This document shows, in pieces, positions 20,212 to 31,476 of a stretch of 64,000 nt of DNA. A program made the translations under genes and the position numbers. Each line of letters starts with the position of its first letter. The first letter of the stretch is position 1. The stretch lies in contig DATLNE010000023.1 in assembly GCA_035536915.1 (NCBI GenBank), forward strand, positions 32,458 through 96,457, in the 5' to 3' direction. Below the pieces are notes generated by a model. That model was not told where the DNA came from and searched no databases. It worked only from the letters and a program-made list of their open reading frames with translations. The DNA is from Acidimicrobiales bacterium (GTDB lineage Bacteria > Actinomycetota > Acidimicrobiia > Acidimicrobiales > JAHWLA01).

Positions 20212-20231
20212 GCCGCAACCCTCTTCTTTTC

Positions 20232-22268
20232 GTGAAGGCCACGACCTTGGACCACATCCGTTTGCGCCTCGGCCGGTGGCAGCCGGTACACCGTTACGTG
20301 ACGGTCGTCTGCGCGCTCGGGTTGGCGTCGTTGGCCGCGCTGGTGGCCCTCACCTTCTCCGACCTGACCGAGGCCTCACCCGGTTTCGTCGTCTTCTTCA
20401 CCCCCCTCGTAGTGCTCGGGGAGCTCATCCCCATCAAGGTCGCCCGTCGCGACGGCGAGGAGCACATCACCGTCTCCACCACCTTCGCCTTCGCCCTGCT
20501 GCTCACCTCGGGCGCGGCCGCCGCGGTGTTGTCGCTCGCACTGGCGTCGCTGCTCGCCGATGCCATCCACCGCAAGCCGCTGTGGAAGGTCGCCTACAAC
20601 GTCTCGCAGTTCTCCCTGTCGGTGAGCGCGTCCGCCGCCGTCCTCCACGGCTTGCGCCCCAACCTCATGGCCCGCAACGCCATCACAGGCGACGACCTGC
20701 CCGCTGTCGTGCTCGCCGCCATCGTCTTTTTCCTGGTGAACAACACCGTGGCGGGGACCGGCCCGGCGCTCGCCGAAGGCGCCTCCATCCGCAAGTTCCT
20801 CCGCCGCGACTTCCTCTTCCAAGCGGGCACGTCGGGCGTGCTGCTGAGCCTTGCCCCCATCGTGGTGGCCGCCTCGGAGAGCACGTTGCTGCTGGTGCCC
20901 CTGCTGCTGTTCCCCATCGCCGCCGTGCACAAGTGCGCGTCGATCCTCCTGGCCAAGGAGCACGAGGCGGCCCACGACCCGCTCACCGGGCTGCCCAACC
21001 GCACCCTGTACCGGGAGCGCGCCGAGGAGGCCATCGAGGAGGCCCGGGCCGCCGGCACCAATGTCGCCGTCATGCTGATCGACCTCGACCGGTTCAAGGA
21101 GATCAACGACACCCTCGGCCACCACATCGGCGACATCCTCTTGCAGCAGATCGGCCCCCGCCTGGAAGCGGTGCTGCGCCGGGAGGACACCATCGCCCGC
21201 CTCGGCGGCGACGAGTTCGCCGTGCTGCTCCACGACGTGACCGACCAGGCCACCGCCATGGACGTGGCCGACCGCATGCTCGAAGCCCTGGAGCAGTCCT
21301 TCAGCCTGCAACACGTGGTGCTCGACATCGACGCGTCCATCGGCATCGCCCTCCACCCTGAGCAGGGCGACGACATCGACACGCTGCTGCAGCGAGCCGA
21401 CGTCGCCATGTACCTGGCCAAGGAGACCCGCAGCGGCTACCAGGTCTACAGCGCCGAGCGCGACCCCTACAGCCCCAAGCGCCTCACGCTGCTGCACGAG
21501 ATGCGCCAGGCCATGGAGCAGGGGCAGTTCGTCCTGCACTACCAGCCAAAGGCCAACCTCGAGTCGGGCCGCATCATCGGGGTCGAGGCCCTCATCCGCT
21601 GGCAGCACCCCGAGCACGGGCTCTTGCCGCCCGACCTGTTCATCCCCATCGCCGAGCGCAGCGGCCTGTCGAAGCCGCTCACCCTCTACGTGCTCGACCA
21701 GTCGCTGGCCCAGGTGCGGCGCTGGCACGACGAGGGCTTCGAGATCGGCGTGGCCGTCAACCTGACGCTGCGCAACCTGCACGACCCGGCGTTCCCGCTC
21801 GACGTGGCCCGCCTGCTGGAAACGCACGGGCTGACCTCCCAGTGGCTCCAGTTGGAGATCACCGAGTCGATCGTCATGGCCGACCCCGTGCGGGTGCTCG
21901 GCGTGTTGAAGGCGCTGCGCGACATGGGCGTCGAGCTCGCCCTCGACGACTTCGGCACCGGCTATTCGTCACTGGCGCACCTCAAGCGGCTGCCGGTGCA
22001 CGAGCTCAAGATCGACAAGTCGTTCGTCATGAACATGACCCGCGACGACTCCGACGCGGTGATCGTGCGCTCCACCATCGACCTGGCCCGCAACCTGCGC
22101 CTGCGCACCGTGGCCGAGGGCGTGGAGGACGAAGGCAGTTGGGACCTGCTCTCGGCGCTCGGCTGCGACGTGGTGCAGGGCTACTTCTTGAGCAAGCCGG
22201 TCCCCGCCGCCGAGCTCACCGTGTGGATGCGCGACCGCCGTCCCATGGAAGCCCTCCGCCAAGCCTGA
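20232..22268 (+). CDS. Membrane GGDEF-EAL bifunctional c-di-GMP protein
   Basis: Integral membrane protein that may both make and degrade c-di-GMP. Residues ~20-235 form about eight hydrophobic segments resembling a MASE-type sensor without an assigned family. The GGDEF domain (~245-405) has RLGGDEFAV near 325 and the substrate loop LIDLDRFKEIND, so cyclase activity is plausible. The EAL domain (~420-670) has VEALIRWQHP near 451, LEITES, DDFGTGYSSL, KIDKSF and AEGVE, all intact. 678 aa; GTG start at 20232. The perfect palindrome after its stop separates it from lepA. Confidence 0.92.
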   Translation: MKATTLDHIRLRLGRWQPVHRYVTVVCALGLASLAALVALTFSDLTEASPGFVVFFTPLVVLGELIPIKVARRDGEEHITVSTTFAFALLLTSGAAAAVLSLALASLLADAIHRKPLWKVAYNVSQFSLSVSASAAVLHGLRPNLMARNAITGDDLPAVVLAAIVFFLVNNTVAGTGPALAEGASIRKFLRRDFLFQAGTSGVLLSLAPIVVAASESTLLLVPLLLFPIAAVHKCASILLAKEHEAAHDPLTGLPNRTLYRERAEEAIEEARAAGTNVAVMLIDLDRFKEINDTLGHHIGDILLQQIGPRLEAVLRREDTIARLGGDEFAVLLHDVTDQATAMDVADRMLEALEQSFSLQHVVLDIDASIGIALHPEQGDDIDTLLQRADVAMYLAKETRSGYQVYSAERDPYSPKRLTLLHEMRQAMEQGQFVLHYQPKANLESGRIIGVEALIRWQHPEHGLLPPDLFIPIAERSGLSKPLTLYVLDQSLAQVRRWHDEGFEIGVAVNLTLRNLHDPAFPLDVARLLETHGLTSQWLQLEITESIVMADPVRVLGVLKALRDMGVELALDDFGTGYSSLAHLKRLPVHELKIDKSFVMNMTRDDSDAVIVRSTIDLARNLRLRTVAEGVEDEGSWDLLSALGCDVVQGYFLSKPVPAAELTVWMRDRRPMEALRQA

Positions 22269-22277
22269 CCTTTGCCG

Positions 22278-22327
22278 GTTCTGGTCCGTTAATCCGGCGC
22301 CCACGCGCCGGATTAACGGACCAGAAC
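22278..22327. repeat. Perfect 23-bp inverted repeat with 4-nt loop
   Basis: Left arm 22278-22300 (GTTCTGGTCC...CCGGCGC), loop CCAC 22301-22304, right arm 22305-22327 fully complementary. It begins 10 nt after the GGDEF-EAL stop and ends 13 nt before the lepA ATG. No T-tract follows on either strand. It could be a factor-independent terminator, a large operator or a dispersed palindrome. Confidence 0.85.
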
Positions 22328-22340
22328 GGGGGTTCGTACG

Positions 22341-24140
<1,800 letters not shown>

Positions 24141-24149
24141 CGGCGGGCG

Positions 24150-24950
24150 CTACCGCACGAACGAGAGCAGCCCGGCCTCCACGATGGCCCGCGAGAACGG
24201 CCGCACCATGGTGCGCAGCCGGTCGCAGTCGTCGGGGCCCAATGTCTCCCACGGCCGCAGCGCCAAGCGGTCGGTGGCCTCCTCGTAGCGGTCGCGCGCG
24301 GCGCGGCCCGCGTCGGTCAGCCCGCCGGCCTCGTCGATCCACCCCCGCTCGCGCAGCCATCCCTCGGCCTTCTCCCACTCCACGTCGGACCACCCCCGTG
24401 AACCCTGGAGGAACGAGCGGGGTACGTCGCCCGCCGCCGCGTGCATGACGAGGGCCTGGCACCCGTCGAGCCCTTCCACGAGCAACGCGGCGATGTGGCC
24501 GTCGCCGCGGTGCTCACGCAGCAGGGTGACGGCGTGCCACAGCACCAGGTGGGGCTGGTCGTCACTCGGCCACGGCAGCGAGGCGTGGCCTGCGTAGAGC
24601 GGCCGTCCGACCGCCTCGCACGCTTCGGCCGCTCGCCGGGCCAACTGGGCGGCCTCGACGGCGGCCGCCTGGTCGACGACGACCTCCTGCAGGGTGTGGT
24701 CGACGGCGTCGAGGCGCGCTTCGTGCCAAGCGGCGGGCGCCTGCTCCTGCCACACCCGGGGCACCGACTGCTCGACCAAACGGGGGGCGAAATTGAAGAA
24801 GGTGGCGACCACCACCTCGGCGGGCACCGGCCCCATCCCGGCCGCTCGTGTGGCGAAGTAGTCGAGTTGCCGGCTCTGCGGCGCGAAGTAGACGAAGGAG
24901 TGGTACGGCTCCAAGGTCCGGTACATCTTGCGGGCCACCACGGCGTCCAT
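24150..24950 (-). CDS. SCO6745-family protein
   Basis: Actinobacterial conserved protein of the SCO6745 (SalK-like) family, sometimes annotated as a helix-turn-helix or MarR-like protein. The family pattern is visible: an N-terminal KMYRTLEPYHSFVYFAP, a central AGHASLPWPSDDQPHLVLWHA, then GDGHIAAL, and a C-terminal winged-helix-like part ending in GWIDEAGGLTDAGRAARD. 266 aa, ATG at 24950. Function is unknown; DNA binding is only inferred from the C-terminal wing. It is convergent with lepA with 9 bp between stops. Confidence 0.8.
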   Translation of the reverse strand: MDAVVARKMYRTLEPYHSFVYFAPQSRQLDYFATRAAGMGPVPAEVVVATFFNFAPRLVEQSVPRVWQEQAPAAWHEARLDAVDHTLQEVVVDQAAAVEAAQLARRAAEACEAVGRPLYAGHASLPWPSDDQPHLVLWHAVTLLREHRGDGHIAALLVEGLDGCQALVMHAAAGDVPRSFLQGSRGWSDVEWEKAEGWLRERGWIDEAGGLTDAGRAARDRYEEATDRLALRPWETLGPDDCDRLRTMVRPFSRAIVEAGLLSFVR

Positions 24951-24972
24951 GCCTGCACTCTACGGGCCATGG

Positions 24973-24999
24973 TTGAACGTGGCCGTGCCCGGTTAGAGT
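24973..24999 (+). promoter_or_regulatory. Possible sigma-70-type promoter of the lipase gene
   Basis: TTGAAC (24973-24978) and TAGAGT (24994-24999), separated by 15 bp, 37 bp upstream of the lipase ATG. The hexamers fit but the spacer is shorter than the optimum, so this is tentative. Confidence 0.35.
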
Positions 25000-25035
25000 G
25001 CCTCGCTTCAACACCCGACCAAATGGGGGGAAACC

Positions 25036-25701
25036 ATGCGAAAGGTCCTGGGCCTCTTGGCCCTCTCGTCCATGCTGCTGCTGCCGTCGACGGTGACGCC
25101 ACCGGCTGCTGCCGCACTCGTGCACGACCCGATCCTCTTCGTCCACGGCTGGAACTCGAACTCCAGCACCTGGACCACGATGATCGGCCGTTTCCAGGCC
25201 GACGGCTGGGCCTCGAACGAGCTCTACAACTGGCAATACAACACCAGCCAGTCGAACGCCACCACCGCGCAGCAGATCGCCACCAAAGTGAACGAGATCC
25301 TGGCGGCCACCGGTGCCACCAAAGTCGACATCATCAGCCACTCCATGGGCGGCCTGTCGTCGCGTTACTACTCCAAGAACTTGGGCGGCTCGGCCAAGAT
25401 CGACGAGTGGGTCTCGTTGGGCGGACCCAACCACGGCACCGACACCGCCAACTTCTGCTTCTCGACGGCGTGCACGGAGATGCGGTTGAACTCCACGTTC
25501 ACAAAGAACCTCAACGCCACCGACGAGACGCCGGGCACGCCCAACTACCGCACGTGGTGGTCGGCCTGCGACACCATCATCAACCCCGACTCCAGCGTGT
25601 CGCTGATCGGGGCCACCAACACGCAGACGGCGTGCATCTCGCACAGCGACCTGCACCAGGACGCCACCGTCTACGGCCAGGTGCGCGACTTCGTCGGGTA
25701 A
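25036..25701 (+). CDS. Secreted lipase (family I / class 2 type)
   Basis: Alpha/beta-hydrolase predicted to be exported and to cleave acylglycerols or related esters. The signal peptide covers ~1-27 (MRKV then a hydrophobic run, cleavage near AAA-ALV). The oxyanion region ILFVHGWNSN is near 33. The nucleophile elbow SHSMGG has Ser103, with an Asp at ~185 (NPDSSV) and a His at ~203 or 207 (ISHSDLH) as likely triad members. 221 aa, compact like Bacillus family I.4 lipases. A GGGGGGA ribosome-binding site precedes the ATG. Confidence 0.9.
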   Translation: MRKVLGLLALSSMLLLPSTVTPPAAAALVHDPILFVHGWNSNSSTWTTMIGRFQADGWASNELYNWQYNTSQSNATTAQQIATKVNEILAATGATKVDIISHSMGGLSSRYYSKNLGGSAKIDEWVSLGGPNHGTDTANFCFSTACTEMRLNSTFTKNLNATDETPGTPNYRTWWSACDTIINPDSSVSLIGATNTQTACISHSDLHQDATVYGQVRDFVG

Positions 25702-25790
25702 CTCCCGGATTGAGCCGGTCGGGTCGAATGTGGTGCGATCCGACCGGCTTGGCCGTATCCTTCGTCACAGGGTCGGTGAAGGGAGCAGGG

Positions 25791-26009
25791 ATGGCGGTGA
25801 CGTGCCCGATGTGCGCACTCGAGCTTCCGATGATGCCGGGGCCGTACACGACCTGCCCGCGCTGCGTCCCTGAACCCGACGTGGCGGGCCGCATCGCCGG
25901 CGAACTGGTCGAAGCGGCGTTGTCGCGAGCCGACGCCGCCACGTCACTGTCCCTGTTGTCGACGGCGGAAGCCTGGCGCAGCGTCGCCCGGGCCGCGGCC
26001 GAGCGTTAG
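25791..26009 (+). CDS. Small zinc-ribbon protein
   Basis: A 72-aa protein beginning MAVTCPMCALELPM, with a second CPRC pair about 16 residues later, a probable zinc knuckle, followed by an Ala-rich helical C-terminus. GGGAG lies 7 nt before the ATG. No family is recognised. It directly precedes a single-domain response regulator on the same strand (16 bp gap), so the two may be co-transcribed. Confidence 0.6.
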   Translation: MAVTCPMCALELPMMPGPYTTCPRCVPEPDVAGRIAGELVEAALSRADAATSLSLLSTAEAWRSVARAAAER

Positions 26010-26025
26010 CCCGCCCGCGCCCGCC

Positions 26026-26406
26026 GTGCGACCGATCACGGTCGTCGTCGCCGACGACGACGCCCACATCCGCGACCTCCTCCGCCTCCGACTCGACCTC
26101 GACGGTCGCTTCGACGTGGTGGGCGAGGCCGCCGACGGCGCCGATGCCCTCGACGTGCTGCGCCACCACCGCCCCGACGTCGTCGTGCTCGACATCGGCA
26201 TGCCCCGCATGACCGGCCTGGAGGTGCTGGAGCACCTGCGCACAGAACTGCCCGAGGTCAAGGTCGTGCTGTTCACCAGCCTGCGCGACCCGGCGCTGCA
26301 GGAGTCGCCCGAGGCCGCCGCCGCCCACGCCTACCTGGAGAAGGGCGACATCGTGGGCAGCCTCATCCCCACGCTGGTGCGGTTGACCACGCCGGAGACC
26401 GGTTAG
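26026..26406 (+). CDS. Single-domain response regulator
   Basis: Stand-alone receiver domain of 126 aa. The acidic pocket VVADDDAH is at 8-14, phospho-acceptor Asp56 in VVLDIGMPRM, the Thr/Ser switch in FTSLRD and a Lys in YLEKGD near 104. No output domain follows, so it should act by protein-protein contact or as a phosphate carrier. The start is GTG at 26026. A stand-alone DHp-like protein is encoded ~430 bp downstream, which may be a partner. Confidence 0.88.
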   Translation: MRPITVVVADDDAHIRDLLRLRLDLDGRFDVVGEAADGADALDVLRHHRPDVVVLDIGMPRMTGLEVLEHLRTELPEVKVVLFTSLRDPALQESPEAAAAHAYLEKGDIVGSLIPTLVRLTTPETG

Positions 26407-26445
26407 GACTCCCCGGATACCTGTTTGCCGTAAGGAGATTGCGTC

Positions 26446-26763
26446 ATGGCCGAAGGTCACGAGCACCAGAAGGAATGGGAGGACCACACCCACGAGGCGC
26501 TGGTGCACACCCACCGCCATTACCACGTGACCCACAACCACAACCGCCTGGCCGGTGGCTTCGACCACCTGAGCTCCGAACACGAGCACGACCACGACCA
26601 CGCCGAGACGACGCACGCCCATTACCCGCACGAGAACTTCGAGCACGAGCACCAGGGCGAGGCGCACGACCACGACCACGCCACACCGGTGAAAAAGGCG
26701 GCGGCCAAGAAGGCGCCGGCCAAGAAAGCCGCAACCAAGAAGGCGGCAACGCCCGAAGGCTGA
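26446..26763 (+). CDS. His-rich protein with AKKA-repeat tail
   Basis: A 105-aa soluble protein with roughly a quarter His in residues 1-80 (HEHDHDHAE and similar runs) and a C-terminal tail of repeated KKAA/AKKA units like histone H1 or actinobacterial nucleoid proteins. The His part could bind Zn, Ni or Cu and the tail nucleic acid, so it may be a metal-buffering nucleoid-associated protein; this is inference from composition. A clear AAGGAG ribosome-binding site lies 9 nt before the ATG. No Cys and no signal peptide. Confidence 0.75.
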   Translation: MAEGHEHQKEWEDHTHEALVHTHRHYHVTHNHNRLAGGFDHLSSEHEHDHDHAETTHAHYPHENFEHEHQGEAHDHDHATPVKKAAAKKAPAKKAATKKAATPEG

Positions 26764-26830
26764 GGCGCACCACATACCAGTAAGGTTCTTGCTTGCATCG
26801 CGAGCGGGAGCGATCGAGGAAGAGGCGCGC

Positions 26831-27100
26831 GTGGATGAGTGGTCGCCCGACCCGACGGCAGCAGTCGTCGCACACGGGCTCCTTAATTCGATGGCGATCA
26901 TCTCCGGCGCCGCTCATACGCTCGCGGAAGCGTGGGACAACCTCGACGGCGATCGCCGGCGCCAGTTGCTCAACATGATCGGCGACCAAGCCGAGCACGT
27001 CAGCGAGCTGCTCGGCGACCTGGCCCGCGGCCTGCCCCCCGGCGTCCGCTACGAGCTCGACTCCCTCACCGAGGCGCACTCGCAGGACGCCCCCCGCTAG
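26831..27100 (+). CDS. Stand-alone DHp-like (HisKA) domain protein
   Basis: An 89-aa protein resembling a histidine-kinase dimerisation/phosphoacceptor helix pair: AAVVAHGLLNSMAIISG resembles the H-box with its His, and RRRQLLNMIGDQAEHVSELLGDL the second helix. No ATPase domain follows. It may receive phosphate from a separate kinase, or be a relic. The GTG at 26831 is preceded by GAGGAAGAGG; a TTG at 26789 would add 14 residues. Its stop codon overlaps the CIRCE-like operator of hrcA. Confidence 0.6.
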   Translation: MDEWSPDPTAAVVAHGLLNSMAIISGAAHTLAEAWDNLDGDRRRQLLNMIGDQAEHVSELLGDLARGLPPGVRYELDSLTEAHSQDAPR

Positions 27101-27121
27101 CACTCGTATCATCGAGTGCCA
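27098..27121. promoter_or_regulatory. CIRCE-like operator at hrcA
   Basis: TAGCACTC (27098-27105), 8 nt, then GAGTGCCA (27114-27121). The classic CIRCE element is TTAGCACTC-N9-GAGTGCTAA; here the core inverted pair CACTC/GAGTG is perfect but the spacer is one base shorter. It ends 3 nt before the hrcA ATG, consistent with autorepression of the hrcA-dnaJ unit by HrcA. Confidence 0.55.
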
Positions 27122-27124
27122 GCC

Positions 27125-29952
<2,828 letters not shown>

Positions 29953-30019
29953 TTTCACACTCGGTGGTTTTCTTTACGCTCCGTGAGCAGTACCCTGGAG
30001 TCCCGGAAGGGGGTCACAC

Positions 30020-30568
30020 GTGAACGACGAACAGATGTCGGCCAACTACGCGCAACGAGTGGGCGATCGGCTGCGGGCAGTGAGGAAGCAGAAGCGGCTC
30101 TCGCTGCAGGCGGTCGAGGCTCAGTCGCACCAAGAGTTCAAGGCGTCCGTGCTCGGCGCCTACGAGCGCGGTGAGCGGTCGATCTCTGTGCCCCGGTTGC
30201 AGCGCCTGGCCGCGTTCTACAGCGTGCCCGTCGACCAACTCCTGCCCCGCGACATCGCCGGCGTGGCCACGGCCGCACCTGCGCCTGCCACGCCGACGAC
30301 CTCCGAGGTGCGTACCGCTGCGGGCGCTGTCGACGACGACGGCGGCCGGGTGACCATCGACCTGACCCGGCTCGACGGCGTGAGCGGGCCCGAGCGCGAC
30401 CTCCTGCGCCGGTACCTCGGCATGATCCAGGTGCAGCGCCAGGACTTCAACGGCCGCATGCTCACCATCCGGGCCGACGACGTGCGGGCCATCGCCTGCT
30501 TGTTCGACCTGTCGGCCGAAGGCATCCGCCGCCGGCTCGACGACCTCGGCCTCCGCCTCAACGCCTGA
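30020..30568 (+). CDS. bldD: BldD-type c-di-GMP-responsive transcription regulator
   Basis: N-terminal HTH of the XRE type (residues ~12-75: DRLRAVRKQKRLSLQAVE, GAYERGERSISVPRLQRLA), a short linker and a C-terminal domain. That domain contains R140-Q-D142, eight residues, then R151-A-D-D154. This is the RxD-X8-RxxD signature through which Streptomyces BldD binds a c-di-GMP tetramer and dimerises on DNA. 182 aa, GTG start with AAGGGGG upstream. It links the many GGDEF/EAL genes of the window to transcription; target genes cannot be read from here. Confidence 0.9.
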   Translation: MNDEQMSANYAQRVGDRLRAVRKQKRLSLQAVEAQSHQEFKASVLGAYERGERSISVPRLQRLAAFYSVPVDQLLPRDIAGVATAAPAPATPTTSEVRTAAGAVDDDGGRVTIDLTRLDGVSGPERDLLRRYLGMIQVQRQDFNGRMLTIRADDVRAIACLFDLSAEGIRRRLDDLGLRLNA

Positions 30569-30581
30569 CGGCCGGCTCGTC

Positions 30582-31460
30582 CTAGGCCGTTCGGCGCAGC
30601 CCTTCGGCCAGGTCGACAGTGGGCTGCCAGCCCAGCACCTCGCCGATCCTGGTGACGTCGGCGCACGTGTGCGGCACGTCGCCCGCCCGTGCGGGCAGGA
30701 ACTGCACGTCGGTGCCGCCTGCCGCCTTGACCACGTCGAGCACGGTGGTGGCCCGGCCCGAGCCCACGTTGAGGATGCCGGTGGCGTCGCTGTCGAGGCC
30801 GGCCAGGAAGGCGCCCGTCACGTCGCCCACGTAGACGAGGTCGCGCGACTGGGTGCCGTCCCCGTAGACCACCGGGCGGGCGCCGTTGCGGAGGGCGTCG
30901 AGGGTGCGGGGCACCAGTTGGGCGTAGGGGCCGTCGGGCGACTGGCCCGGCCCGTACACGTTGAACAGGCGCAGGCTCAGGGTGGACAGGCCGAACAAGT
31001 CGGCGTAGACCTCGGCGTAATGCTCGCCCGCCAGCTTGGAGACCGCGTAGGGGGAGGCCGGGGCGGGGCGAGCCGTCTCCGGCGTGGGCAGGGTGGCGGC
31101 GGCGCCGTAGACGCTCGACGAACTGGTGACGACCACGCGGCGGACGCCCGCCTGCTTGGCCGCTTCGAGCACGCAGAGCGTGCCGTGGCTGTTGACCCGG
31201 TCGGTGTCGAGGGGCTGCGAGACGCTGCGGGGCACGGCCCGGAGCGCCGCCAGGTGGGCGACGGACGTGACCCCCTGCATGGCTTCCTTGACGGCGACCG
31301 CATCGGTGATGTCGCCCACGACGAGCTCGGCTTCGGCGGGCAGGCGCTCGGCGCGGCCGCTGGAGAGGTCGTCGAGGACTCGCACGCGGTGGCCCTGCGC
31401 CAATGCGGCGGCGACCAGGTGGGAGCCGATGAAGCCGGCACCGCCGGTGACGAGCAGCAT
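30582..31460 (-). CDS. NAD-dependent epimerase/dehydratase (UDP-glucose 4-epimerase-like)
   Basis: Extended short-chain dehydrogenase acting on a nucleotide sugar, probably a C4 epimerase of the GalE/WbpP type. The N-terminal TGGAGFIGSHL binds NAD; the Asp in VLDDLSSG would bind the adenosine ribose. The catalytic Ser is in VTSSSSVYG and the YAVSK motif gives Tyr and Lys. LFNVYGPGQ and GDGTQSRDLVYVGD are also present. 292 aa from the ATG at 31460; a TTG three codons upstream is less likely. Only 16 bp separate its start from that of hemW. Confidence 0.88.
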   Translation of the reverse strand: MLLVTGGAGFIGSHLVAAALAQGHRVRVLDDLSSGRAERLPAEAELVVGDITDAVAVKEAMQGVTSVAHLAALRAVPRSVSQPLDTDRVNSHGTLCVLEAAKQAGVRRVVVTSSSSVYGAAATLPTPETARPAPASPYAVSKLAGEHYAEVYADLFGLSTLSLRLFNVYGPGQSPDGPYAQLVPRTLDALRNGARPVVYGDGTQSRDLVYVGDVTGAFLAGLDSDATGILNVGSGRATTVLDVVKAAGGTDVQFLPARAGDVPHTCADVTRIGEVLGWQPTVDLAEGLRRTA

Positions 31461-31461
31461 G

Positions 31462-31475
31462 TTAGGCAAGCCTAA
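31462..31475. promoter_or_regulatory. 14-bp palindrome between divergent starts (iron-box-like)
   Basis: TTAGGCAAGCCTAA is a perfect palindrome except for its central AA, filling the whole gap between the epimerase ATG (31460) and the hemW ATG (31477). It matches 12 of 14 positions of the core of the DtxR/IdeR iron box (TTAGGTTAGCCTAA). A haem-related gene on one side makes iron control conceivable; other repressors are equally possible. Confidence 0.45.
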
Positions 31476-31476
31476 T

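Larger units (their letters stand above)
19803..20231. other. Divergent intergenic region with structured leader
   Basis: 429 bp between the DUF5317-MFS gene (minus) and the membrane GGDEF-EAL gene (plus). It contains GGCAAC (19955-19960) complementary to GTTGCC (19986-19991), and a CTCCC...GGGAG stem with an inner AGCG/CGCT pair (20034-20061). A strong Shine-Dalgarno GGAGGAGG is followed by a 28-codon ORF (20071-20157), and then a perfect stem-loop (20191-20211). The arrangement suggests a regulated 5' leader. No known riboswitch consensus is fully met. Confidence 0.5.

Noticed and set aside
31462..31475. Definite IdeR/DtxR iron box
   Set aside because: The match is 12/14 over the core, but the usual 19-bp box is incomplete and no other iron gene is visible; recorded only as a candidate operator.
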